NCBI GenBank assembly: GCA_019693395.1
Contig: JAAMXP010001920.1
Coordinates: 1 to 19,086, forward strand
Source: Ettlia oleoabundans
Taxonomy: Eukaryota > Chlorophyta > Chlorophyceae > Chlamydomonadales
Direction: 5' to 3'
Length of the DNA stretch: 19,086 nt
Shown: positions 1 through 9,168 of the stretch, in pieces
Position numbering within the stretch: the first letter of the stretch is position 1
How the letters are laid out: each line of letters opens with the position of its first letter
Notes under the pieces: generated by a model
What the model was told of the DNA's origin: nothing
Databases searched by the model: none
Seen by the model: the letters and a program-made list of their open reading frames with translations, nothing else
Translations under genes and position numbers: made by a program

Positions 1-1050
1 TCTTTTAACAGCATGCACCAACAGGCACCAACACTGAAGGACGGAGGGGTGGGGTTGTGGGGGAGAGGAGTGGGGCAGAGCAAAATGTACACAGAACATG
101 GACAGGCTTTTGAAGCCGCGACACCAACAGCAAGCACACGTATGCACAACACTAGGGGAACGTCATGTCCGCCACGTCCTGGGACGTGGGGGGACATAGC
201 TGCTTAAAACTCTACCTTATTGAAACCCTGTGTTTTGGTGTTCTAGCCATTTGTATCGTAGTTATAAAAAAGACAGGCAAAAAACAGATGCCGTAGTTAT
301 AAAAAAGACAGGCAAAAAACAGATGCAAACCATTGAAAGGTAGTAGAAAGCCCTTGCGCCATTCGGGGACATAGCTGGACATTGGGGGGACATGGTCAGG
401 GGCACCTCTCGAGTTGGTCACACGATTGTTGAAACTGCTCCTAAAGCCCTGGTTCAGGCGGTTTCCACCTATCATGCGACTAAAATACACAGTTAGTGGC
501 CTTCACATTCACCAGCCCAACAAACCCTCTTCTGCTCAGTACCAAAAACTCAAATTGGATACTTGCAGGGATGGGCACTACATCATGGAGCACAAGCTTC
601 TGCCGCTGCTGCAAATGCCTGTATCAAGCCCGCCTTGCAATGCTGGCAGCCCAAGCCCCCCTAGCAGCCCTTGCGCTCTCTGCTTCCGCGGCGAATGCAT
701 AGGCTGCGTCCTGCTGCATGGTACACAACTGCTTACAACTGCAGCTGCCCATATTTTAGGCAGGTAGTAGAGCAAAAAGGTGCTACGACCGGACTGGCAG
801 CCAAATGGAGGGTACCGTTGCAAGTCAACCTGCATAACTGAGTGCAAGCAGATAAAGAGGTTCAGCATCAAGCAACTGAGCTGTAACGCGGAAACAAAAC
901 CCATATGAAGTGCATACTTACTTGGCTTCCCCTCCCATGCAGCCAAGGACCTGGCAATCAGTATTGGTTAGCAAAGGGCGGCAGCTCCAAGGGCGCGACC
1001 ACAGCGGCTGCCCTGCCACTCAGTGCCGCTCCTGCTTACAATGATGGCGC
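1..1050. other. Gene-poor leader with short repeats
   Basis: No reading frame here looks like a real exon: short ORFs on both strands overlap each other and carry no family motif. The stretch holds the 35-bp tandem duplication listed separately. It also holds a phrase ggggacatagctg that occurs near 190 and again near 365, followed by a second ggggggacat. The repeated phrases suggest old dispersed-repeat sequence. I see nothing else to annotate. Confidence 0.5.
257..326. repeat. Perfect 35-bp tandem duplication
   Basis: Two head-to-tail copies of one 35-base unit lie at 257-291 and 292-326. The unit starts cgtagttataaaaaag and ends caaaaaacagatgc. I see no mismatch between the copies. The unit is AT-rich compared with its surroundings. 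Perfect identity suggests a recent slippage or unequal-exchange event, or a collapsed minisatellite. No coding role is apparent. Confidence 0.95.
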
Positions 1051-1119
1051 TCAATGAATGTTTGTTCGTTTGCTGTGCACCATACAGAGGCGCTTGACTG
1101 TACTAGTGTGAAGGCTGTA

Positions 1120-1888
1120 AGCAATTGCCGCCGAGGGCGAGGGGAACGCGGCGGGCGTGGCCACACGCGTGGCCGCAGCAAGGTGGCCCTCAAGGCGGGT
1201 GGAAGTGCGGCGGCCACTGCTGCGGAGCCAGAGCAGGACAGCGTGGGGAAGAAGGGCTGGACCAACCAGCTGTACCAACAGCTCACCAGTTTTGGCATGG
1301 AGTTGGGAGCCGCCGCCTTCCCACGCCGCAGCAGCTGCTGCCGGTGTTGCAGCAGCAGGCTCCCGGGCTTCATGAGCGGCTACGCAAAGCCACGCTGTTG
1401 CATGGCCACGGCAAAAAGCTGCAGACTTGGCACACCAGCATGAACCAAATGCATACATGCGCAGCAGCCACGAACCACTGATGCGGCGGTGCGAGAGGTG
1501 GCAGTTCTCACAACCAGGGGATTTGTTGGAGGCAGGATACACTGCTGAGGAGGCTTGGGACACGGTGCCACGCATCGTATTGGCAACTGGGTTTCAGAGT
1601 GCAGTGGAGGCGCAACAGGAAGCCATGTGGTGGTGCTGCTCCGGGCCACATGGCAGCGCCGGCAATCCAAGCGACAAGCGGCAGCAGCAGCAGGAACAGC
1701 AGTAGGAGGAAGAACAACACGAGCAACAGCAGCAGGATGAGCATCAGCAGCAGGAACAGCAGCAACAGCAGGAGCGGCAACAGGCACAGCAGCAGGACCA
1801 GCAGGACCAGCAGGGGGAAATGCAGCGCAACAACATGCTGAAATGGCTGACACACCTGGCTGAGCGGCTTGCCGCAGGCGAGGAGTAG
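1120..1888 (+). pseudogene. Degenerate ORF with basic N-terminus and Gln-rich C-terminus
   Basis: I do not recognise the family. Protein-like sequence runs through three frames. A basic RGRGERGGRG segment and WTNQLYQQLTSFG read in one frame to about 1320. LLPVLQQQAPGLHERLRKA reads in a second frame to about 1440. A third frame carries EPNAYMRSSHEPLMRRCERW and LLEAGYTAEEAWDTVPRIV. The third frame then enters a CAG-rich run broken by one TAG (1703-1705). It stays open after that through NNMLKWLTHLAERLAAGEE to a stop at 1886-1888. Two frame changes plus a nonsense codon inside a continuous protein-like reading indicate a decayed gene, probably a repeat-borne one. An unannotated intron could explain one shift but not the TAG. 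The original start is not visible. Confidence 0.45.
1680..1830. repeat. Interrupted CAG microsatellite
   Basis: An imperfect run of CAG, CAA, GAG and GAC triplets. On the plus strand it reads as polyglutamine with Glu and Asp interruptions. On the minus strand the same DNA gives a long leucine-rich ORF that is only a shadow of the triplets. It lies inside the degenerate ORF at 1120-1888 and probably arose by slippage there. Confidence 0.8.
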
Positions 1889-2158
1889 CAGTAGGGTAGG
1901 CAACGCATCTTGCCAAAACAACGTTGAAGAACTGTAGCATTTAATTCTTTCTACAATTATGTCTTCACTTCTTTTGGTTCAATTCATTCCATTCACACAA
2001 CTTGCAGCGGGACAATTTTTTGTACAAAGCAAAAAACTGCTGCTGCATGCTTGAAACTTGCGCTGAGACAAATCAGCAATTCAGGATGAGATTGAAATTG
2101 GCTGCTACTGGTTGCTGGTGGACCAAGGCCCTGTCCAGCCCGCTGCTTGGTGCCGGTT

Positions 2159-2790
2159 TCAACTCAGCCTGCTCATTAAGTTGGTGATAAAACGCTGTGT
2201 CCAAGCGGTCAGCTTCTGCCGTACAGTGCGACGCCGCTCGAAATGTTGCTCAGCCATCTCCTCGTCCGTCGCCCCGCCCCGATGGGCGCGCCTGCCCCCG
2301 GCCCCGCGCCGGCGATGCAAGCGATGCTTTTGGGCGTTCGCCTCCACCACACCCTTGCTGATGTGATCCTGCACTGCCTCCCAGGCAGCAGACTTGGCTG
2401 CCAAGCCGCCTGTTGCCGTGCCCATTCCAACCAGGTGTCGGGATCAGCAGCCCGCCGCTTAGTTGCCGCTGCTCCCTTTGCTGCGCGCCACCGCTCTGCC
2501 TGGTTGGCGACAGCTGCAGGCCCCCCTGCCTCTGCAGCTCCCTCATGCACAGTTGGCTCTGCTGGCGCTGAATTCGCTGCTTCTGCTGCGGCAGCCTCTT
2601 GGAGCTGCAATGTGGCAGCTTCCTGAGCTGCAATAACACGTGCCACTATGTCCGCTGTGACAGCCGCTGCCGCTGCTGCTGCCAGCCCTTCCGCTCCATT
2701 GCTGGAAGCACTGTGCGCCGCAACACTCGTACCAGGGGCGGCATCCGCTGCAGCTGCCTGCCGCACCAGCTCAGCCTCAACCTCCTACAC
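2159..2790 (-). pseudogene. Alanine-rich coding remnant, frameshifted
   Basis: I do not recognise the family. From about 2790 the minus strand reads EVEAELVRQAAAAD, a long alanine- and glutamate-rich helical stretch, and then RRAADPDTWLEWARQQ near 2410. The matching continuation is in another frame: SAAWEAVQDHISKGVVEANA, an Arg/Gly/His-rich patch, and FERRRTVRQKLTAWTQRF, ending at a stop at 2159-2161. The switch falls near 2395-2410. It is either a small indel or an unrecognised short intron. The composition suggests a gag-like or other structural segment of a mobile element, but no catalytic domain is present and this is inference. It faces the degenerate ORF at 1120-1888. Confidence 0.35.
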
Positions 2791-3815
2791 GGCAGATTGA
2801 TTCTGGTGCGGTTTCTTGGTGGGTCAGGTTAGCAAGGTGGGTTGACAGGTGGGTTAACAATGCTATCGCCCTACAAGCCACCAGCACACCAACAAAGGGC
2901 ATCGTCCCACCAACGCAGCCATCAACTGCATCACCTGCTACTCTGCGCACCCTTGTAGTGCGGCCTGGGTTGCTATGCTTGCAAACAATAGCCAACCCAG
3001 GCAGCCTGCTCAATCAGATCCTACTTGTGCCACCTTGGTAATGGGCTCCTCCATCCTTTCGCGCAAGCTGATATTGTCGCAAAAGAGCTCTCGCAGCATT
3101 CGGGACAGCACGTCGAAGTTGCACTCATAGCCCGCTGCAAACAGGCTTCGCTGACACTAAAGCCTGCTGCATGAATTGCACGGGAATGGTTATGCTATGC
3201 TTCTAACTTGTTGTGACAGCATCAAGGCAATGCATCGTTTGGAGGGAAACTCCTGTGTCAAAGGTGCACCACTTACAAGACTTACCGTACTGGCACGCTA
3301 AGTCCGAACAGGCCTTCGGTCGATGAATTTTTCTTGATGTTCAGGCTTACCGAACGGCGTCCGCCGTAAATTGTGCTGCCATCGAACATGCCCCTGGGTC
3401 TGCTGCTGGGCCTGCTGAGACCTGTGCCGCCACCTGCTGCCAGCATACGGCGCCTGGCTGAGCAAGCAGCCAGTAGCCTCAAATTGGAGACTGAGAGCAG
3501 GTAACAACGCACGCAACAAGTGAGGAACAACTTGGCCCTTTCTTGTACCTCGGGCATGTACCTCAGCAAATTTTCTGGCTCATCGAACGCTGCCTTGGCC
3601 GAATTTCTGGATGTGTTCGAACGTCGCTTGCGGGGATTTTCTGCGTTCGGACTTAGCGTTAAATCAAGGCAACAACAGGCGCAAAGCTGGAGGGCAAGAT
3701 GCACCGTATCAGACCCCTTTGTCAGACTAGGACAATAGTCATGAGCGTTTCCAGTCAGAATCAAAAATCGAACTCGCTGCGTAAAATGCGCACAGGGAAA
3801 CTTGACAGCAAGAAA

Positions 3816-3839
3816 GGGTGGCACAAACTGGTTCCACCC
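3816..3839. repeat. Palindromic dispersed motif, copy 1
   Basis: A 24-base imperfect palindrome that begins GGGTGGCA and ends ACTGGTTCCACCC. It nearly matches the 23-base motif at 7673-7695, differing only at the centre (CAA against GA). The outer six bases, GGGTGG and CCACCC, are perfect complements. It may mark the end or internal region of a repeat family. Confidence 0.6.
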
Positions 3840-5113
3840 CTTCATACAAGGGCCAGAGACTTTTTGTCGGCTACGGCCGCGCCGCCCGGCGCGTTCAAAA
3901 GCTGAGAAGGTTTGCAAGCGTTTGGGAATGAACAAGCTTATCTCCCGGGTAAGAGCAGATATGGGGGAGGACCCCCTCTGTACGTACGCATTCCATTGCT
4001 TGCTCCCCGAGCTGCATCCGTCTTCGGGCGGGACAGCACGGCGTTTGTACGTACGACAGGATAGCAAATGGCAGGGCCAGGCGCAACAATCTCCCGATTT
4101 TACATTTCCCCGGAAAACGCCTTCGATCATCGCCCAAACCGTCCCTTTCTCTTTCAATCGTTCTTAGAAGGTTCAGAAGCGAGCATAGTGAGCCCTCGGG
4201 CCCCTTCAACGGGGGTTGCGCTCATGGCTTTTCCGCAACTGGGGCGCCCGGCGCGTTTGCTGCGGCTTCACATGATTCGGTAATACCAAACCAACGTTTG
4301 CAGTGCGACTCGAACGAAAAGGGCAGGTTCAGCCCTGCCACCCCAGCGCCCCCGCCGCCACCAATGCCGCAGCCATCGTTGTCTCCTGCATTTTCTGGTC
4401 CGGCAGCAGCATTTAGGCGTGCGTACAGGAGTAATGTGCTTGTGTGGCATGCGCAATGCTGCCTATTGCTGCACCCGGGCTGCTACCGCACCACCGCTGA
4501 TGCACCGCTGCGTGCGGTGGCACGCCGTAATGCAGCTCTTGTTGTGCATTCTTGCTGGCCGGTGTTGCAAAAGCAAGTTGTCTACGTCTGCCGCTACTAC
4601 TACACAAGCTTTGCACTGTGACTGCAGCTAAAGTGTTGCTGTTTCTGCCATCACTGCCCTGCGCCGGATGTGGCACGAGTTGGGACTGCACCAAAGTGGC
4701 GGACCTGCTGCGGGGGCCATCGCTGGAAGGATTTAAAGACACTGCTGTCACTCGCTGTATGGCTCCCCGAAAGATGTTACGGTCATGTTGCACAGAATGA
4801 GCGCACCTAGCTGCAAACAAGTCTACACCCTGATACCAGCAGGGGTGTGACGGCGTCATGGCGGCGGGGCCCACCGCCACTGCCTGGGCGGCAGCCCACG
4901 AGCATAATGCTGAGCGCCAGATTTGGTTTCTCCCAGGTCCCGCTAGCGTTTACCAAGATGCTGGCTGGCGAGCAGGCTGTGATGGGTGCCCTCCTTGCCC
5001 ATGGCGGCGCGGCGCAGCCTTGTCAGCCAGAATGTGGAGCCGGGAGGTCGCCGTTTCACTAGCTGCGTGCGTAGTTCAACTCAGTTGTTGACACAGTACA
5101 GAATAGAAGGGTT

Positions 5114-5190
5114 CCTCCCGTCGAAAGCGGGCACCGCCCCGGAGCCCATATGGGCTTCAACAACGAGTGACAACTTTTGACGGGCGGAGG
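5114..5190. repeat. Interrupted inverted repeat with central palindrome
   Basis: The left arm is cctcccgtcgaaag (5114-5127) and the right arm is cttttgacgggcggagg (5174-5190). They pair with one mismatch and a three-base bulge. Between them lies a perfect 14-base palindrome, agcccatatgggct (5143-5156). The arrangement could fold as a stem with an inner hairpin, or be the remains of a small inverted-repeat element. No gene is evident nearby. Confidence 0.6.
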
Positions 5191-5662
5191 TAGCCTATTC
5201 TGAGCTTGAGGTCCCCAAAAGGCTTGCTGACGTGGCCCGGGGCCAAGCCCTGAGGTCCCAGCGCCACATTAAGCCTGACAAGCCTTTTCGCGCCCAAACA
5301 GGTGGAAAGACGGTTTTTGCGGTTAGGTTGGTCCGGTTATCCCGTCGTAGTACGCATTCCATACAGGACTTTCTTCCGTCGTGGGCCCCGCTCCGGGCCC
5401 ATTCACGAGCCCCGCAGGCCCCTACCCGTTGTTTTTCTGCCCCTGCGCATCCTCCAAATGCCTATAATGCAGCCGTAGCCGGGAAGCACGACGTCCGCAG
5501 TGGGCAAGGTTCTCCGTTCTGTCACTCGTCCTCCGCGTGGCCGCCCGCACTCTCATATCCATGAGCACATGATTATTTGCACTGACAAGGCGTGCAATGT
5601 CGTCTATGCGGCGACACCTTTTTGACACTCTGCAGCTGAACCGCCGCCTGAGCCACGGCGTT

Positions 5663-5772
5663 GCCCTTAGGGTTCAAAGTGCGCCCTTAGGGTGAGATTT
5701 TGCCCTGAGGGTGGGTGTCTGGGTGGGGGACAGGCTGATGTTAGGGGTTTTAGGGAGGTCCGCCCTTAGGGC
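5663..5772. repeat. GCCCTTAGGG palindrome cluster with telomere-like unit
   Basis: The 10-mer GCCCTTAGGG occurs exactly at 5663-5672, 5683-5692 and 5762-5771. A variant, GCCCTGAGGG, lies at 5702-5711. Between them, ttaggggttttaggg (5741-5755) contains TTTTAGGG, the Chlamydomonas-type telomere unit. The units are spaced rather than tandem, so this is at most an interstitial fragment. It is better described as a cluster of short palindromes. Confidence 0.6.
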
Positions 5773-5779
5773 AGAAACG

Positions 5780-7770
5780 TGTCCGCTCCCGCCTGATCTC
5801 ACCAGTGCAACACGGTTGTTGGCCCCATTGGAACCGCTAAACAAATGAAACAACAATGCTGCTATGCTCCCTCATGCCACATGTATATCTGTGTGCATGC
5901 CGCTTCCGATGCAATCCCCCATTACCTTGCCACCAATAAGTCGGCAAACAGTATGTATGCAAAACCTTTCCTTAAAGGGAAGCTGGGGACCAGCGTGCAT
6001 TCACCCACGCCGGTGCCATTCATGCATGGCGCTCGTCTACCCCACGCATTTCCAGCCTATAAATTTGACAACCTTTTGGACTCGTCGCTGCTGCTGCATC
6101 GAACTCATTCCTATATACACCAACCAATAACCGAGAACAACCGGTGCCACTGCCACTGCTCGCCACCGCTGCCGGCAACGCTGCTTCACGTCAGTGCGGC
6201 AACCCCACGGATGGGCAGGGAGCCTGAGGCCCGCAGCCGGAGCGAGGGCTAAGGCGCGAGGTGTGAAGCACCGAGCGCCGCCGAGTGAGGCAGCGGGCCG
6301 AAGGCGCACGGCGCGGAGGGGGCGACTGCCCGTCCTCACCGCAAACGCCTTCCTTGGGGGGGTCCTCCTCAGTCAGCATCGGACGGGAACCGTGGCGCCG
6401 GTCGTGACTCCTTGCTCGCGCCGTCTGGCGCATCAGAATCCCCTTGCGCGGAAGTCGGGGTTTCTGTGCAGAACGGCGTCGGTAACGCCATCCTCCAGCT
6501 TGCAAGTGTCATGTCGTGACTGCAGCATGTCGGAGGACCGACCCGCCCAGTGGGGCCGCGCAACAGCGGGACGCAGAAGGTAGAGTAGAGAAGAGGAAGC
6601 GCAACGCGACCCATCGCGCCAGGCAGCGAGACGTCGCCGCAGCCGCGGCAGCGGCCGCAGCCCTGGACGTCGATGTGTTGGCTGTGTTTCAGGTAGCTGA
6701 TCGACCTCAAAAGTGGCCGGTGGTGTGTCGCAGGTGTTGTTGTCCGGCTCACGAGGCATGTGTAGTGCGAACTGCAGAGTTAGGGTGCCATCAAAGCTAC
6801 CACCGCCCTGCGTGCACGCTCCCACAGGGCCCATTGGGATTTGCCAGCGGCAGCTTCGCCTGGCGTTTAGCCGGGGGAAGATTTTGGCAAAAGAAGTGGG
6901 TGAACAAGTGCGCGGCACACATATTATAGCAGCAAGCAGGGCAACTTGCCAGGGTGCGACGGCGGCAGCGGCAGCGGTTATCAAAGCGGCCCTCCAGCCC
7001 GAACAGACCTTTGACCTGGGACGACAGACTCAGAAGTGGTTGTTGAGTCATCAACCGCGGAATGAATCGCTGGTTGTGTGTGCCACAGTCGGGCCGGAAC
7101 CACTCTAAGGACCACCTCTAGCATGGCAGTATATGTGCGGGGCACGTGCCAAGCCGCCACTGTCTGCCCCTGTCTCCAGTGGCGCAACTGTGGCATTTGT
7201 GATGTCGTAATGCACCATATTCATGTGAACTGGTGCCATCCAGGGCTTGGAGAGCACCTGGCTGCGATTCTGCAACCCGCTGCCCATTCAGTCCTTGCAG
7301 CCTCTGCAGCTTCAGGCAAGTGCTCGATATTGAAGTATACAACAAGGCGCGATGCCGAGTGGTCATAGATATAACGCAGTGGCACCTTAGCCGTGCGGCA
7401 CGTAAGGCAGCACGCTGCAATCCCGTGAATAATCTTGCAGCCACGTCTTGGTCGCAGAGGCAGCCGGCGCGGGAAAACAGTTGCAGAATTCGTCGCCAAC
7501 GCTTGAGCTTCATATCACCAGCTGGCTTTAGGCAGGCTGTTGCCAACGCCGCCGCCTTGAGCAGGTTGTGGTCTGACCGGCAGCTTCCGACTGAAGGTGG
7601 ATGTAGATGCGTTGTTGACTGGCAAATGCTCCACACCGCTGTACATTCAACCGAACGTATTGGTCGAAAATGGGGTGGCAGAACTGGTTCCACCCTCAAC
7701 GTAGGGGGGGAGAAGGTCCGTCGCCAAGGACTTCTAAAAAGCAAAAGCTAAAAACAAATCTGGGGCATGT
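5780..7770. other. No supportable gene; GC-rich repeat-like sequence
   Basis: Both strands carry overlapping ORFs of 100-208 codons, for example 7118-7744 minus and 7233-7751 plus, but no family motif emerges and frames compete. A TATA-like tataaatt lies near 6058. Positions 6230-6330 are strongly GC-rich with gcgccgccgag-style repeats. A plus-strand run at 6590-6690 ends in a possible splice donor (TTTCAG then GTAGCT), and a plus frame at about 6900-7108 is mildly protein-like. These could be exons of a decayed gene, but I could not join them. Confidence 0.3.
7673..7695. repeat. Palindromic dispersed motif, copy 2
   Basis: A 23-base motif that begins GGGTGGCA and ends ACTGGTTCCACCC. It is nearly the same as the copy at 3816-3839, about 3.9 kb away in the same orientation. 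Its core, GAACTGGTTC, is itself palindromic. The flanks are only loosely alike, so this looks like a short conserved piece of a repeat family rather than a long duplication. Confidence 0.6.
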
Positions 7771-8324
7771 GGGCAGACGACAGTGCGGCACGATGGCAGC
7801 TATGTTACAGCAGATATGGGGTCAGGGGAAGAGGAGTCAGTGAGGTGCTGCACGCTCTGTTTGCTGCAGGTTGCCGCTGGGGGTGAAAGACAAAGGGGAA
7901 CTTCATGGGCGTGGCCATATGCCTTACCCTCAGTGACAGGGCAATATAGATCCATGCGTGTTGGCATGGTAAAAGGGAGAGAGATAGTCAATTCCGTGGG
8001 GACAGTGTTACAGGTGTTTGCCGTGCAAGGGAGTAGCAGCAGAAGATGTGTGCGTACGCATGTGGGGTGCAAGAGAGGCAGGAAGCCTGCTGTGCAACTG
8101 CAAGTCAGCATGCAATGGAGATGGCAGGATACAGGGGAGAGCTCGAAAGGAGGAATAGGGTGGCAGCAAGGCTGGGGCCGCACTCAAAAGGAGCAGGAGA
8201 AAGTGCTGTTGGCGCCTCAGTATAAGGCAATAAATAAGGGCTTGATCTCACGGTAGACATGTGGGTGATGGTGCGAGGCCGCAGCGAGGCCGCAGCGGCG
8301 GGCGGCGGGCGGTGATGGGCGCAC
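7771..8324. other. Gene-free or intronic stretch, pyrimidine-rich on the minus strand
   Basis: ORFs here have a composition typical of introns or untranslated sequence and no domain. The minus strand is C/T-rich and contains TGTAA-type motifs (near 7805 and near 8010) that could end a minus-strand transcript. Positions 8273-8294 hold two tandem copies of gcgaggccgca, followed by a ggcgggcgg run to 8312. It may be intron or 3' sequence of the possible gene at 8325-8689. Confidence 0.35.
8273..8312. repeat. Short GC-rich tandem repeat
   Basis: Two exact 11-base units, gcgaggccgca, at 8273-8283 and 8284-8294. They are followed by a gcggcgggcggcgggcgg run to 8312. This is a simple low-complexity repeat. 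Confidence 0.8.
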
Positions 8325-8689
8325 CTTAGCAAGCTGATCACTGGTTTTGCAGATGTCGGTGAATGCTGCGTCATCCAAGTGCTCCTCTATGAAGATATCG
8401 TCCGCTTCCCGGGCCAAGCGGGGCATGGGAGGCTTCATGGAGCCCTCTTTCTCAGCGCTACCGTCAAAGATAACAGCATTGATGGTGCTAGAATGCATCG
8501 TGATGAAGGGCAGGCTGTAACGCGCGTCTGTGAGGGGTGCCCGGGGGTGGGTCTGGGCGGTCGGGGCTGTGGGGCCCGCAAACACCCTTTTTGGTCTAGA
8601 TTGGTGTAAACGTGAGCAAAGGTGAATTAGCGGAGCTTACAGAAACATGGAAGATTTTCGGCATGCTTTCGTGCTGGGTTGGTGTTCAT
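8325..8689 (-). CDS. Possible first two exons of an unrecognised gene
   Basis: I do not recognise the product. Exon 1 (8689-8641) would begin ATGAACACCAACCC and give MNTNPARKHAENLPCF, then a GTAAGC donor. Exon 2 (8527-8325) follows a CTCACAG acceptor in the matching phase. It gives SLPFITMHSSTINAVIFDG, an acidic/basic linker and IFIEEHLDDAAFTDICKTSD. It ends at AAG before GTGCGC, or continues to a better GTGAGA donor near 8256. The frame of exon 1 is open further upstream, to a Met at 8893, so the true start is uncertain. No further exon was found at lower coordinates, so the gene is either very short, truncated or decayed. Agreement of splice phase and the conserved-looking peptide are the only support. 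It would be divergent from the SAC3-like gene. Confidence 0.35.
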
Positions 8690-9168
8690 GACTTTGACAT
8701 AGGAATGAAAGACTGCAACTACAGCCTTCGCCACCCGGCCAGTCGTGCGCCGGAGGTGGCCCAGAGCCGCAATCGCTCCGAGAATGAGGTTTTCAAATGT
8801 GTCACAAATACCGGGGCTTATTTTATAGCGACGGACGCGCCGTTTCTGCCACGTGGCAATCCGCTGCAGCGCGCTGCGGCATATGGCGGGCATTTCTTGT
8901 CATGTATTACGCAGAGGTGGAGATTGGTCGCATGCAAATGCACATGCATTGCAAGTTGGTATTGCGCTGCTGCTCAAGCAACATGTTTGGATTGCATGTT
9001 CAGCGTCGCCTCCATATGATTGGATGAATTTGTTGCAAGCGAATATCGCTGCATCAAAATCAAATCCATAGACAGATCAAGATTATTTTCTGGAAGAGGA
9101 GCACGATCTGTTTCTCCAGTGTCTCAGCTCAAAGCATCTCAGCATACAACTTCCTTTGCAGCTGTAGC
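8690..9168. other. Divergent intergenic region
   Basis: This separates the possible minus-strand gene from the SAC3-like gene. ORFs are open on both strands (for example 8612-9019 plus and 8627-8893 minus) without recognisable domains. It holds the minus-strand TATA-like box. No clear TATA box precedes the plus-strand gene. A pyrimidine-rich run ending ttgcag at 9155-9160, just before the ATG, could be the acceptor of a 5'-UTR intron. Confidence 0.4.
8818..8827 (-). promoter_or_regulatory. TATA-like box for the minus-strand gene
   Basis: The minus strand reads TATAAAATAA here, about 130 bases upstream of the ATG at 8689. That is a reasonable distance for a core promoter with a 5' UTR of roughly 100 bases. 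It overlaps an upward extension of the same open frame, so the two interpretations compete. Confidence 0.3.

Larger units (their letters stand above)
2791..5650. other. Repeat-derived, no supportable gene
   Basis: Several ORFs are open here, the longest being 3282-4157 on the minus strand (291 codons). None shows a recognisable domain, and competing frames are open on both strands. The stretch holds a dispersed palindromic motif at 3816-3839 that recurs near 7673, two copies of GTACGTACG (3980-3988 and 4047-4055), and an inverted repeat at 5114-5190. Plus-strand frames around 4298-4800 have mildly protein-like runs but break repeatedly. I read the stretch as decayed mobile-element sequence, with low certainty. 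Confidence 0.35.

Noticed and set aside
1703..1705. In-frame TAG in a Gln run as a sign of a reassigned nuclear code (TAG or TAA as Gln, as in some ulvophyte algae)
   Set aside because: About 1,690 codons of the SAC3 and dynein models contain many CAG and CAA but no in-frame TAG or TAA. The standard code is simpler, and the TAG is best read as a nonsense mutation.
1508..1921. Leucine-rich minus-strand ORF that looks like a membrane protein
   Set aside because: The leucines come from the reverse complement of a CAG microsatellite.
3816..3839. RNA polymerase III internal promoter (B-box-like GGTTCCACCC)
   Set aside because: There is no correctly spaced A box, no tRNA-like fold and no clear T-run terminator. 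The match comes from the palindrome.
3282..4157. 291-codon minus-strand ORF as a gene
   Set aside because: It has no recognisable domain, splice structure or family motif, competing frames are open on the other strand, and it contains the dispersed palindromic motif. It may be repeat-derived.
4413..4880. 155-codon minus-strand ORF and overlapping plus-strand ORFs at 4298-4800
   Set aside because: Both strands are open with similar plausibility and no motif decides between them.
5741..5755. Telomere end
   Set aside because: Only one or two imperfect units are present and ordinary sequence continues on both sides.
7118..7744. 208-codon minus-strand ORF and the 172-codon plus-strand ORF over the same DNA
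   Set aside because: Mutually overlapping open frames in GC-rich DNA, with no conserved motif. At most one could be real, and neither can be supported.
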